64,000 bases of DNA from Ignavibacteriales bacterium (GTDB lineage Bacteria; Bacteroidota; Ignavibacteria; Ignavibacteriales; Ignavibacteriaceae). The stretch covers positions 142,747 to 206,746 of the forward strand of contig JADJHL010000009.1 in assembly GCA_016707585.1 (NCBI GenBank), read 5' to 3'. Position 1 is the stretch's first letter. Each line of letters opens with the position of its first letter. The position numbers were made by a program, and so were the translations under genes. Below the pieces are notes generated by a model, which had not been told where the DNA came from, did no database searches, and saw only the letters and a program-made list of their open reading frames with translations. This document shows, in pieces, positions 1 to 8,696 of the stretch.

Positions 1-1622
1 AACTTAACTTCAGTTGTTATACCGTAGCTGGAATTTTTTCTTAATTCTGATCTCTTACTTTTATACTCTTCGACTACAGTTTGATTTTCAACTTTTTGTC
101 CGATTTCTATCTTTAAATAATCTAAAGTCCAATTTGAATTGTTACTAAGAAAATATTCTGCCAATTGCATTGGTTTTTCTACACGCATACAGCCGTGGCT
201 AACAGCACGATTAACATAACTAAATGGTGCTCGTGTTGGTGTATCGTGCAAATAAACACCAAACGGATTTTTAAACATAAATTTTATTTTTCCTAAGGCA
301 TTTCCAGCTCCGGGGTTTTGAACTAAGCTGTAACGATTCGCTGCTAATTCTTGGGCAGTTAATCCATTTAAACTAACTTGCTTACCAGATTTATAAGCAA
401 CAAAATTTCTTTTCTTAAGATAACTTGAATCACGACGAAGTCCGCTAACAATTTCTTCATCGATAATACTTCTTGGAACCGACCAAGTGGGATTTAGAAC
501 AAAGTACGAAATTTGTCCATAAAGATTTGGAGTTTCCCAGGTTGTTTTTCTTCCTGTACATATTTTTATATCAAATTTTTCAATTTCATTTTCTACAGCA
601 TACAGTTTAAAATCGGGAATGTTAACAACTATATATTTTGCTGTATCAGAATAATTAATCCATCTAAATCGTTCTAAGTTCAATTTAATTTTTTCAACAT
701 ATTCTTTTGGTGTAATGTTTAGTCTTTCAATAGTGGGTTTACCAATTACTCCATCTGCAATAAGACCATTAGCTCTCTGAAACTCTTTTATAAAAGGGGA
801 TAATGTAGAATCATAAATTATACTAATACTCAATTTTGTTTTTGATGTATCAATGAATCCAAAAACTATTAATTTTTGGTAAATATTTTTTAATAACGCA
901 GACTCATTTCCAATTTCAATTTTATTCTCTGTAACTGCAATATGAGGATAGTAAATTTCTTTTAGTTTTTCGAATTTCAATAATTCAGTTTGTAGCTTTT
1001 TATACTTTTCACTTTTAGGCTGGATATTCTGTAAATACGTAACAATATTTTTCTGTTCTAATGGCTCAAAGTATTTTTGATTTAAGGAATCATTTACAGG
1101 CAAGTAATAAACTTCAGGATAAAGTTTTCTTGGGTTTACAACGCCATGACGCATATGTTCCGAAAATTTCAGGACAGCATTTGTTAATAATATTTCAGAT
1201 ATAGCAAGAAGATTTATATTTACTTTGTCATCTGCTCTTGTATAATCACCGAAAATCTCTTTTACTTTATTTTTAATTATAGAATAATCATACATCTCAG
1301 CATTTAAACCGTGCTCGTATGCGTTTCCTAAAATTATTAAAATGGAATCGATTTTGGATTTTGAATTAAAGCTCTCAATAATAAATGGTTCATAATTCCT
1401 TTTGGAATAAATATATTTTAAAGTATCAAATTTATCATCCAAAGATTTTTTGATTATATCAAGAGAATCGATTGTACTAAATGATAACTTTATTTGATCA
1501 ACAAATTCTTGTTTATCAAATTTTAGTTTATCATCTAGCCCTGGATCTGGTTTATGATCACAACTTATTGTAATAAATAAAAGTAATTGCAGAATAATGA
1601 ATAAAGAGATTTTCTTAAACAT
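1..1622 (-). CDS. L,D-transpeptidase, YcbB/LdtD-like lipoprotein (3' end cut by window edge)
   Basis: This gene is read in reverse from an ATG at 1622 and stays open to base 1, so about 540 residues are visible and the C-terminus is missing. The N-terminus is a lipoprotein signal peptide ending in ITISC, so the protein should be membrane-anchored. A peptidoglycan-binding domain sits near residues 255-310 (FIKEFQRANG...DGVIGKPTIERL). A YkuD catalytic domain follows from about 325. The active-site signature is intact: HDTP, then S475-H476-G477-C478-M-R-V with Cys478 as nucleophile. Proteins with this order (long N-terminal region, PG-binding domain, YkuD) are LdtD/YcbB-type enzymes, about 600 residues long, which make 3-3 crosslinks in peptidoglycan. 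The gene is upstream of nothing else visible. Identification of the family is firm; the exact crosslink chemistry is inferred. Confidence 0.9.
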   Translation of the reverse strand, partial: MFKKISLFIILQLLLFITISCDHKPDPGLDDKLKFDKQEFVDQIKLSFSTIDSLDIIKKSLDDKFDTLKYIYSKRNYEPFIIESFNSKSKIDSILIILGNAYEHGLNAEMYDYSIIKNKVKEIFGDYTRADDKVNINLLAISEILLTNAVLKFSEHMRHGVVNPRKLYPEVYYLPVNDSLNQKYFEPLEQKNIVTYLQNIQPKSEKYKKLQTELLKFEKLKEIYYPHIAVTENKIEIGNESALLKNIYQKLIVFGFIDTSKTKLSISIIYDSTLSPFIKEFQRANGLIADGVIGKPTIERLNITPKEYVEKIKLNLERFRWINYSDTAKYIVVNIPDFKLYAVENEIEKFDIKICTGRKTTWETPNLYGQISYFVLNPTWSVPRSIIDEEIVSGLRRDSSYLKKRNFVAYKSGKQVSLNGLTAQELAANRYSLVQNPGAGNALGKIKFMFKNPFGVYLHDTPTRAPFSYVNRAVSHGCMRVEKPMQLAEYFLSNNSNWTLDYLKIEIGQKVENQTVVEEYKSKRSELRKNSSYGITTEVK

Positions 1623-1744
1623 AATATTACTATATCCCACTGTTGTTTTGCTGAACATTTATTTGAAATGATTTTATGTAAAAACGGATAATTAATTTAA
1701 TTGGGGTTAAAATTAGCAAAAGTCTGATTAAAAACTTCTATAAA

Positions 1745-1803
1745 CATAATAATGTTTATTGTGAATTTTACTTTTTAAGTATGTAAGTATAAAATTTAGT
1801 CAT
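1745..1803 (-). pseudogene. 5' fragment of a second GIY-YIG ORF
   Basis: On the reverse strand from 1803 this stretch encodes MTKFYTYILK, identical to the first ten residues of the GIY-YIG ORF at 1943-2191. One extra base then turns the next codons into a stop. The similarity to the intact copy ends at about 1745, which corresponds to the codons for the HNKHYYG segment. It is therefore the start of a second nuclease ORF that was frameshifted and lost the rest. It lies just after a copy of the tRNA-Ser terminator hairpin, exactly as the intact ORF does. Confidence 0.8.
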
Positions 1804-1811
1804 AAAATAAA

Positions 1812-1835
1812 AAAGCTTCTCAAATGAGAAGCTTT
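1812..1835 (-). terminator. Duplicate copy of the tRNA-Ser terminator hairpin
   Basis: This is a perfect 10-bp stem (AAAGCTTCTC / GAGAAGCTTT) with a 4-nt loop, followed on the reverse strand by a T-rich stretch. It is identical to the hairpin at 2200-2223 behind the intact tRNA-Ser and belongs to the repeated unit at 1745-1935. Confidence 0.75.
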
Positions 1836-1836
1836 G

Positions 1837-1935
1837 CGGAGAGAGCGAGATTCTGGCAAAGCCATCCCTTTGGGAGAACTCGCGGTAGAGTTTAATCCCT
1901 GCGATGGTTTAGTCCCAATGGGATTGGTTTCAGCC
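1837..1935 (-). pseudogene. Degenerate partial copy of tRNA-Ser
   Basis: Read in reverse, this matches tRNA-Ser (2225-2313) from the D-arm to the 3' end, but the first 16 or so bases of the tRNA are missing. The T-loop is interrupted by a 22-bp insert made of two small palindromes, TGGCaaaGCCA and TCCCtttGGGA. The anticodon stem has lost its CAAACCG half and carries TCCCaatGGGA instead. It cannot fold as a tRNA. With the flanking hairpin and nuclease fragment it forms the left half of a direct repeat whose right half is 2134-2297. Confidence 0.85.
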
Positions 1936-1942
1936 TTAAAGC

Positions 1943-2191
1943 TCAAATAATATTTCTTTCTTTTAACCAATGATATCCGGCAATGTTCTTAAAGTATTTT
2001 TCTCTTTTCATTGCTTCATCTCGAGTATTAAATACTTCAGAGTAAATTAGAGCCCAGGGAAGATACTTTTTAGTAAAAGTTGATAGACCAGAATTGTGAT
2101 CATTCAGTCTCTTGTCCAGATTGGAAGTATGCCCATAATAATGTTTATTGTGAATTTTATTTTTAAGTATGTAAGTATAAAATTTAGTCAT
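1943..2191 (-). CDS. Small GIY-YIG nuclease-domain protein
   Basis: This 82-residue protein is one complete GIY-YIG domain: the YTYIL and YYGHT segments form the two signature strands, followed by the R of the LDKRLNDHN helix, then the EVFNTRDEAMKREK segment with the expected Glu/Arg pattern. It has no DNA-binding extension. This short class is common as stand-alone ORFs in Bacteroidota-like genomes, often near tRNA or rRNA genes; its cellular role is not established. The ATG follows directly on the T-tract of the tRNA-Ser terminator and there is no clear ribosome-binding site. The stop is 7 bases from a partial tRNA-Ser copy. The position between an intact and a broken tRNA copy suggests a mobile or duplicated unit. 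Family assignment is confident, function is not. Confidence 0.85.
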   Translation of the reverse strand: MTKFYTYILKNKIHNKHYYGHTSNLDKRLNDHNSGLSTFTKKYLPWALIYSEVFNTRDEAMKREKYFKNIAGYHWLKERNII

Positions 2192-2223
2192 AAAATAAAA
2201 AAGCTTCTCAAATGAGAAGCTTT
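2191..2223 (-). terminator. Rho-independent terminator of tRNA-Ser
   Basis: Reading in reverse just after the tRNA, a perfect 10-bp stem at 2200-2223 (AAAGCTTCTC, loop ATTT, GAGAAGCTTT) is followed by a T-rich tract. The tract ends in the ATG of the GIY-YIG ORF. Confidence 0.85.
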
Positions 2224-2224
2224 G

Positions 2225-2313
2225 CGGAGAGAGCGAGATTCGAACTCGCGGTAGAGTTTAATCCCTACGACGGTTTAGCAAACCGTTGGTTTCAGCCACT
2301 CACCCATCTCTCC
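2225..2313 (-). tRNA. tRNA-Ser (anticodon GCU)
   Basis: The reverse strand folds as a class II tRNA. The acceptor stem GGAGAGA/TCTCTCC, a D-arm with GTGGCTGAAACC, an anticodon stem CGGTT/AACCG around loop TGCTAAA with anticodon GCT (reading AGC/AGU), a long variable arm (GTAGGGATTAAACTCTAC) and the T-loop TTCGAAT are all visible. CCA is not encoded. A partial degenerate copy lies about 290 bases downstream. Confidence 0.95.
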
Positions 2314-2358
2314 ATAGCTGAAAAATTGCAGGCCAAAGATAATATTTAATTGGTATTA

Positions 2359-4593
2359 TTAAAAATATAATCTGTAGCTAAATTTAAAATTAATTCCAGC
2401 TTCGGGCATAATAATTTTAACACGTGATAGATGATTTCTGTACTCTTTATTGAATAGATTATCACCATTTAACGAAAAATTATGGATTAAACTGCCTGTT
2501 TCAAATGAGTACTGAACATAAGAACTAAAAATTACATAAGCATCAGTTTTAGTTTCAAATAAATCAACCCTGCGCTGCGATGAAGCAATTTCACTACTTA
2601 TTCCAGTTGACAAATTGTCTTGAGAAAATTTCAATTGAACAATATTCTTTAATGGAGGAATTTGAGGTAGGGGAGAAGATGATTCTTTAAATTCACCATA
2701 AGTGTAGCTTAAAGAATTTGAAATTGTAAAATTGTCCCAAAATTTTAATTCAAAATAACTTTCCAATCCATAAAATAATGCTGAAACTCCTTCAGTTTTA
2801 TATATTGGAAGAAGTGTTTGGCTATTGATTTGTCCTGAGTTTCTTGGAGTTATAAAGTATGAAAAATCATTTCTAAATGCTGTTAACATTAAAAAGATAT
2901 TTTCATTTTTATAAAAAGAAAATAATTCTATACCAATTCCATTTTCACTTTCTAGATTTGGATTTCCGATTTCATAAGAATATGCTGCCAAATGTGGTCC
3001 CTCAGAATAGAGTTCTTCAATTGTAGGAACTCTTGATGATTTATTAACATTTATTCCAGCAGAAAGATTTTTATTGATTGAATAAAGAGCAGAAAAAGAT
3101 AGAGAATAGGTTAGAAAATTTCTCTTTATCACAAATTTAGGATCAGAACTGGGATTTGCAAATCTTGGATTAAAATCATCAAAAGAAAATCTAAATGCAG
3201 CTTCAAAACTGAAATCACTAACTTCAAAAGTTTGGTATGAATAAGATGAAACTTTTAATGATTTTGTTGGAGGAGTAAATACAAAACCACCAATGTTAAA
3301 ATCTCTTATTTCAAATGAAATACCAGATGTCCCAAAATCAAATAAACCAAGTTTTTTGTTTGATAAATCTAGACTTCCTCGAAAATTATAAATAACGAAC
3401 TGAGCTCCAATTAAATCTGCTCTTTCGTATTCAGTGTGTTTATAATAATCTCGGGAAAGCTGTAATTCAATATTCTCAAATGATTCGGTATCTATTTTTA
3501 AATTAAATTTTCCGTTTATTTGCCGCTTTAACATACTTATATTAACACCATTTGGATGAGCTCCAACAAATCCTCCTGGCACGCCATAGTCTGATTTAAA
3601 TTCTCTTATGCTAAATCCAGTAAATCCCCAATCATCAATAAAACTAACTCCCGCGCTGTAGTTGTTAGTTTCTATATCAGAATTTTTTAGTACATCATTT
3701 GGAGTTCTTAAATCATTTGCTTTTCTATATGTCACTTCACTTCTAAATACAAATTTTCCTAAAGGTAATTGACCAACAAATGCACCTAAATAACCTGAGT
3801 TGGAAGTTTCGCCATAGAATCCTGTATTACCAGTAAATGATTTTGGTACTTCGATAGGGATTTCGTTTCGTATAATATTAACAACTCCGCCCATTGTTGT
3901 TGAGTTTTTTAACAATACTTTTGGACCTCTAACAACTTCAACTCTTTCAATTGTAAATGGTTCAACAGAAACAGCATGATCTGGTGATGTTGCAGATAAA
4001 TCTGTTGTTTGAATTCCATCTTCTGTAATTGCTATTCTATCACTGCCTAAACCTCGAATAACTGGTCTTGCAGGCGCCGGTCCCATACTTCTTATAGCCA
4101 AACCAGTTTCATTTTTTAGAGTAGATGCTAAAGTTAACCCAATTTCTCTTTGAAGTTCTTTTCCTTTTAGTACATTTATAAACTCATTCATATCATCAAA
4201 TTTTGTTGTTGTGTGTGAACCTGTTACAACAATTGTAGATGTTTCAATCGGTAGGTTAAAAAGATGTATGATTAATCCTTTATTAAGTTCCTTGTTAATG
4301 TTTATTAAGGTTTTTTCTGTTTTATATCCAACAAAAGAAACTTCAACATTATAATTGCCAAATGGAATTAACTTAAATTCAAAAATTCCATTTTTATCAG
4401 ATACATCGTATTTATCAATTTCAAAAAGCTTAACTACAGCATTTGGTAAAGGTAAATCATTTACACCATCCAGAACAATTCCTTCAAGAGTTCCCAATTC
4501 ATTTGATTGAGCAAAATAATTCTGAAAAAACAAAACGATAAATAAACTCATCATCTTAAAAAGATGATGAGATTTAAAATAATTTATTTTCAT
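2359..4593 (-). CDS. TonB-dependent outer-membrane receptor, possibly for a metal
   Basis: This 744-residue protein has a signal peptide (to about residue 28), a carboxypeptidase-regulatory-like beta-sandwich (about 35-110), a TonB plug (about 120-240, with SMGPAPARPVIRGLGSDRIAI and RVEVVRGPKVLLKNSTTMGG split over the usual plug motifs) and a C-terminal beta-barrel ending in an aromatic residue. Such receptors import a scarce ligand across the outer membrane with TonB energy. It is the last gene of a three-gene operon: its ATG directly follows the stop codon of the lipoprotein gene. The ligand is not shown by the sequence. A SDYGVPGG...GAHPNG loop and the small His-rich partner upstream recall ZnuD-type metal receptors, so zinc or another metal is a plausible inference only. 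Confidence 0.9.
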   Translation of the reverse strand: MKINYFKSHHLFKMMSLFIVLFFQNYFAQSNELGTLEGIVLDGVNDLPLPNAVVKLFEIDKYDVSDKNGIFEFKLIPFGNYNVEVSFVGYKTEKTLININKELNKGLIIHLFNLPIETSTIVVTGSHTTTKFDDMNEFINVLKGKELQREIGLTLASTLKNETGLAIRSMGPAPARPVIRGLGSDRIAITEDGIQTTDLSATSPDHAVSVEPFTIERVEVVRGPKVLLKNSTTMGGVVNIIRNEIPIEVPKSFTGNTGFYGETSNSGYLGAFVGQLPLGKFVFRSEVTYRKANDLRTPNDVLKNSDIETNNYSAGVSFIDDWGFTGFSIREFKSDYGVPGGFVGAHPNGVNISMLKRQINGKFNLKIDTESFENIELQLSRDYYKHTEYERADLIGAQFVIYNFRGSLDLSNKKLGLFDFGTSGISFEIRDFNIGGFVFTPPTKSLKVSSYSYQTFEVSDFSFEAAFRFSFDDFNPRFANPSSDPKFVIKRNFLTYSLSFSALYSINKNLSAGINVNKSSRVPTIEELYSEGPHLAAYSYEIGNPNLESENGIGIELFSFYKNENIFLMLTAFRNDFSYFITPRNSGQINSQTLLPIYKTEGVSALFYGLESYFELKFWDNFTISNSLSYTYGEFKESSSPLPQIPPLKNIVQLKFSQDNLSTGISSEIASSQRRVDLFETKTDAYVIFSSYVQYSFETGSLIHNFSLNGDNLFNKEYRNHLSRVKIIMPEAGINFKFSYRLYF

Positions 4594-5457
4594 TTATTGA
4601 ACGTTTACATTGATTGGAAAAGAAACAAATTCAGCAGCCCCATTAACTACCAATTTAAAAGTTACAGATGTTGAACCTGTAGTTAAGCCTTTAACTCTAA
4701 TAACCCATGGCTCACCAGATTCAGGCAAAATCTGTACAATCGAAGGGTCAGCGACAGTAAAATCTAATGTGTGTAAAGGATATTCAGGTTGGTAATATCT
4801 GTTCTGGTCATCATAAAACTCAATTTCAATATGATCAGTTAAGGAATCCTTTTGAACATCTACAGAACCTGTGGAGGTTAAATCTGTAGCTGTTGCAAGT
4901 ACTGTTCCATCTTCTTCATAACTTAATCTTAAACCAATTGGTTCTCCGTAAGCAGTTGTATCTTCTCTAATAATAACTGGGATTTTAGGTGTTTTAACAT
5001 CAACGTGTCCAACATGCAAAACCTGTAACTCCAGAGATGTTGTCGCTAGTGCTTTACCCTTTAAATGAAATGCCCAATCAGTTGGATTATCACGCACAAT
5101 TGATAATTTTGAAGTGTCTGTAATGATCCATCCAAATTCATGATCCACATCAGTTGGTGGATTTATAATGTTTTTATTTAGATCTAAAAACTTAATTGTA
5201 TAATGATCAGATAAGGCATTCAAAGGTGCATAAAGTGTATCTGGAACTTCGACTGAATTCCAATTAGTCTGAATTACTCCTTGCCAAACTACAAGAATTG
5301 GCTTTGTTGTCGCATCTCTCACAACCCATCCTTCGGGTTCAAAATGTTCTGAAGGTGGAATTACAGGATCAGTTTCATCACTGCAACTATTAAAAATTAT
5401 AAAACTAAAGATCGTTAGAACAAATAAATAAAAATATTTAATTACAAAAGAATTCAT
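4594..5457 (-). CDS. Lipoprotein of a TonB-receptor operon
   Basis: This 287-residue protein begins with a lipoprotein signal peptide (IIFNSC lipobox, about residue 25) followed by an acidic linker. The rest is beta-rich with two related halves: each has a DHYTIKF / DHIEIEF strand followed by a D(Q)N segment and a later hydrophobic strand, so it may be two Ig-like repeats. A strong ribosome-binding site (AAGGAGAAG) lies just before the ATG. It is sandwiched between a small secreted protein and the TonB receptor, with no gap to the receptor. A surface lipoprotein that helps the receptor capture its ligand is a reasonable guess. I do not recognise a named family. Confidence 0.8.
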   Translation of the reverse strand: MNSFVIKYFYLFVLTIFSFIIFNSCSDETDPVIPPSEHFEPEGWVVRDATTKPILVVWQGVIQTNWNSVEVPDTLYAPLNALSDHYTIKFLDLNKNIINPPTDVDHEFGWIITDTSKLSIVRDNPTDWAFHLKGKALATTSLELQVLHVGHVDVKTPKIPVIIREDTTAYGEPIGLRLSYEEDGTVLATATDLTSTGSVDVQKDSLTDHIEIEFYDDQNRYYQPEYPLHTLDFTVADPSIVQILPESGEPWVIRVKGLTTGSTSVTFKLVVNGAAEFVSFPINVNVQ

Positions 5458-5499
5458 ATTCTTCTCCTTATGAAGTATAAAAATGGTTTAAAAATTGTG

Positions 5500-5871
5500 C
5501 TAAGAGAAGAAAGAAATAGGAGGTGCTCTAAGTTGGTAATGATTAATACATTCTTTTGTTGGTTTTGATGAGACTAGTAAGCTTCCAAAAAATTCAGGAA
5601 CTTTTTTAAATGTTAAAAATGGATTATCAGATGAAATTGTTGAATTATTTAAAGAGTTGTAAGCAAAATGGACTGGACAAAATATTTCTGAACCATTTAT
5701 AAAAACATGATTAATATTGTTATGTTTATCAGTGCTTAATAATGAGTTTTTGTTGCCAATATCAACATTGTGATAATGTACAGCGTAAGCAATTGTCGCA
5801 CTTAAATAGCCAACCAATACTAAATACGCAGAAAATTTTAATATTTTTTGATTGAATTTTATCACATACAA
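5500..5871 (-). CDS. Small exported protein, DUF2946-like, first gene of receptor operon
   Basis: This 123-residue protein has one N-terminal membrane or signal segment (LVLVGYLSATIAYA), then HYHN, a CPVH motif near the middle and a C-terminus with LRAPP. Small proteins with a CPxC/H motif and a final RAPP/RGPP stretch are typical of the DUF2946-like group encoded beside copper and zinc genes. That match is by eye and not firm. It is the promoter-proximal gene, 42 bases upstream of the lipoprotein, and starts 128 bases from the divergent acyl-CoA dehydrogenase gene. His and Cys residues suggest metal contact. Confidence 0.65.
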   Translation of the reverse strand: MYVIKFNQKILKFSAYLVLVGYLSATIAYAVHYHNVDIGNKNSLLSTDKHNNINHVFINGSEIFCPVHFAYNSLNNSTISSDNPFLTFKKVPEFFGSLLVSSKPTKECINHYQLRAPPISFFS

Positions 5872-5999
5872 AGATTACATTATTTAGCAAGTTAATCAAG
5901 GTTAAATGTTAGAGTAGAAAATGCCAGTTATTCTATTATTAAAATTGTTTCTCAAATCACCTTTTAATAATTTTAGCTATTCAATTTTAGAAAGAAACT

Positions 6000-7169
6000 G
6001 TGAACAAATTCGTTGGAGTGGACTACTTTAACATAGATTCCTTATTATCTGAAGAAGAAATAATGATTAGGAATACTGTGCGAGAATTTGTGAGCTATGA
6101 AGTCATTCCCATTATTGAAGAATACAATCGTAACTCAAAATTTCCTATTCATTTGATCCCTAAAATGGCTGAAATGGGATTATTTGGGCCAACAATGCCA
6201 GCAAAATATAATTGTGCCGAACTAAATAATGTTTCCTATGGCCTAATTATGCAAGAATTGGAAAGAGGTGATAGTGGAGTTAGAAGTTTTGCCTCTGTTC
6301 AAAGCGCATTAGTTATGTATCCCATTTTTACTTTTGGAAGTGAAGAACAAAAAGATACTTGGTTACCAAAATTGGCTAAAGGAAATAAAATTGGATGTTT
6401 TGGATTAACTGAACCAGATTTTGGTTCTAATCCAGGTGGGATGATTACAAAAGCAGAAAAGGCTGATGGAGGTTACATCCTAAACGGTGCAAAGATGTGG
6501 ATAACAAACGGCACCATTGCTGATGTAGCTGTTGTTTGGGCTAAGCTGGATGGAGTTGTTAGAGGATTTCTGGTAGAGAAAGGGATGAAAGGATTTACAG
6601 CTCCGGAGATGAAAGGGAAGCATTCTCTAAGAGCATCCGTAACCTCTGAGTTGATATTTGACAATGTTTTTGTTTCAGAGAATAACTTGCTCCCAAAGAC
6701 TGCGGGACTGAAAAACGCTTTAATGTGTTTAAATCAGGCAAGATATGGAATTGCTTGGGGAGTTGTTGGTTCAATGATGGCTTGTTACGACTCGGCATTG
6801 AATTATTCAAAATCTCGAAAGCAATTCAGTAAACCTATTGCTGGATATCAAATGACACAAAGTAAATTAGTATATATGGTTACAGAGATTACTAAAGCCC
6901 AATTATTGAATTTGCAATTAGGGAGGTTAAAAGATCAAAACAAATTAAAACATACTCAAGTTTCGATGGCGAAAAGAAATAATTGTCAAATTGCTTTGGA
7001 TATTGCCAGAGAATCAAGGCAGATTTTGGGAGCAAATGGAATATTGGATGAATATCCAGTAATGCGTCATGCTGCAAATTTAGAATCAGTTATCACGTAT
7101 GAAGGAACTCATGAAATGCATACTTTGATTATTGGTGAAGATATTACAGGCATAGCAGCTTTTGAGTAA
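6000..7169 (+). CDS. gcdH: Glutaryl-CoA dehydrogenase
   Basis: This 389-residue flavoprotein of the acyl-CoA dehydrogenase family is close to glutaryl-CoA dehydrogenase over its whole length. That enzyme oxidises and decarboxylates glutaryl-CoA to crotonyl-CoA in lysine and tryptophan breakdown. Seen in the sequence: ERGDSGVRSFASVQS with Arg95, matching the substrate-carboxylate Arg of the family; CFGLTEPDFGSNP and WITNG of the FAD/substrate domain; and YEGTHEMH with Glu368 as catalytic base. The start is a GTG at 6000, which fits family length. It is transcribed away from the receptor operon and 41 bases ahead of guaB. No other glutarate genes are nearby. Confidence 0.92.
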   Translation: MNKFVGVDYFNIDSLLSEEEIMIRNTVREFVSYEVIPIIEEYNRNSKFPIHLIPKMAEMGLFGPTMPAKYNCAELNNVSYGLIMQELERGDSGVRSFASVQSALVMYPIFTFGSEEQKDTWLPKLAKGNKIGCFGLTEPDFGSNPGGMITKAEKADGGYILNGAKMWITNGTIADVAVVWAKLDGVVRGFLVEKGMKGFTAPEMKGKHSLRASVTSELIFDNVFVSENNLLPKTAGLKNALMCLNQARYGIAWGVVGSMMACYDSALNYSKSRKQFSKPIAGYQMTQSKLVYMVTEITKAQLLNLQLGRLKDQNKLKHTQVSMAKRNNCQIALDIARESRQILGANGILDEYPVMRHAANLESVITYEGTHEMHTLIIGEDITGIAAFE

Positions 7170-7210
7170 CCGAATTAAATAATAGATTTTGAAATTTAAG
7201 GAATAAAGAT

Positions 7211-8683
7211 ATGTTGCCTAAAAAGTTTTTAGAAATGGGACTAACATTTGATGATGTTTTATTAGTTCCGGGGAAATCTAATGTACTTCCTAGAGAAGTT
7301 GATCTAACAACTTATCTTACTCCAGAAATTAAACTAAACATTCCTATTATCTCTGCTGCGATGGATACTGTTACAGAATCTGCAATGGCAATTGCACTTG
7401 CACGAGAAGGTGGGATTGGTATTTTACATAAGAATCTAACAATTGAAGAACAATGCAACGAAGTAGATAAAGTAAAAAGATCTGAAAGTGGGATGATTCG
7501 AAATCCAATCACATTAATTCCAGAACAAACAATTGGTGACGCTTTAGAAATTATGAAGAACTATAGAGTTTCTGGTATTCCTGTGATTGATAAAAATAAT
7601 AAGTTGGTTGGTATTCTTACAAACAGAGATTTACGATTTGAACCCAATAAAAAGTTAAAAGTTTTTGATTTGATGACTAAAACAAATCTTGTTACAGCTC
7701 CAGTTGGAACTACATTAGAAAAAGCTGAAATACTTTTGCAAAGATATAAAATAGAAAAATTACCAGTTGTTGATAAATCAGGTACATTAAAAGGATTGAT
7801 AACTTTTAAAGATATTTTGAAAAAGAAAAAGCATCCGAATGCGTGTAAAGATGAGCATGGAAGACTAAGGGTCGGAGCAGCTGTTGGCGTTTCAAGTGAT
7901 ACTGTTGATAGAGTTAAAGGATTGACTGATGCTGGAGCTGATGTAATTGTTATAGATACAGCTCATGGACATTCGCTTGGTGTACTCAAGACAGTAAAAG
8001 AAATAAGAAAAAAATTCAAATATACACAGCTAATTGTTGGTAATATAGCAACTTATGAGGCTGCACTTGATCTTATAAATATTAAGGTAGATGGAATTAA
8101 AGTTGGAATTGGACCAGGATCAATTTGTACTACCAGGGTAATTGCTGGTGTAGGAGTTCCTCAAATTACAGCAATTGCCCAAACTTTTAATGCTAGTAAA
8201 AAATATGGAATCCCTTTAATTGCCGATGGTGGAATTAAGCAAACCGGTGATATACCAAAAGCAATTGCTGCTGGAGCAGATTCTGTTATGATCGGTGGAT
8301 TATTTGCCGGTGTTGATGAAAGTCCAGGTGAAAAAATACTTTATGAAGGAAGAAGTTTCAAATCATACCGTGGAATGGGTTCTTTGAGTGCAATGAAAAA
8401 GGGAAGTAAAGATAGATATTTTCAGGATGCTGAAGATGATATTAAAAAACTTGTTCCAGAAGGAATTGAAGGAAGAGTTCCTTACAAAGGACCACTTGAA
8501 GATACAGTTTATCAGCTTGTTGGTGGCTTAAGAGCATCAATGGGATATACAGGTAATGCGAATATTGAATCATTAAAAACAAAAAGTAAGTTTATTAGAA
8601 TTACTCTTGCGGGACTTAAAGAAAGTCATCCACATGATGTTATTCTAACACAAGAGTCTCCAAATTATCAAAGTCATAAATAA
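7211..8683 (+). CDS. guaB: Inosine-5'-monophosphate dehydrogenase
   Basis: This 490-residue enzyme converts IMP to XMP with NAD+, the first committed step to guanine nucleotides. The TIM-barrel catalytic domain (LTFDDVLLVPG at the start) is interrupted by a pair of CBS domains at about 95-205 (SGIPVIDKNN and EKLPVVDKS). The catalytic loop GPGSICTT places the active Cys at 306. The flap and the IMP-binding ADGGI and YRGMGS segments are intact. It lies just before a glycosyltransferase gene (13-base gap) and purD, so a short purine-linked operon is likely. Confidence 0.97.
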   Translation: MLPKKFLEMGLTFDDVLLVPGKSNVLPREVDLTTYLTPEIKLNIPIISAAMDTVTESAMAIALAREGGIGILHKNLTIEEQCNEVDKVKRSESGMIRNPITLIPEQTIGDALEIMKNYRVSGIPVIDKNNKLVGILTNRDLRFEPNKKLKVFDLMTKTNLVTAPVGTTLEKAEILLQRYKIEKLPVVDKSGTLKGLITFKDILKKKKHPNACKDEHGRLRVGAAVGVSSDTVDRVKGLTDAGADVIVIDTAHGHSLGVLKTVKEIRKKFKYTQLIVGNIATYEAALDLINIKVDGIKVGIGPGSICTTRVIAGVGVPQITAIAQTFNASKKYGIPLIADGGIKQTGDIPKAIAAGADSVMIGGLFAGVDESPGEKILYEGRSFKSYRGMGSLSAMKKGSKDRYFQDAEDDIKKLVPEGIEGRVPYKGPLEDTVYQLVGGLRASMGYTGNANIESLKTKSKFIRITLAGLKESHPHDVILTQESPNYQSHK

Positions 8684-8696
8684 GGTTTTATAAATA

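Noticed and set aside
1837..1935. A second functional tRNA-Ser
   Set aside because: The 5' acceptor strand is missing and anticodon arm and T-loop are interrupted by palindromes.
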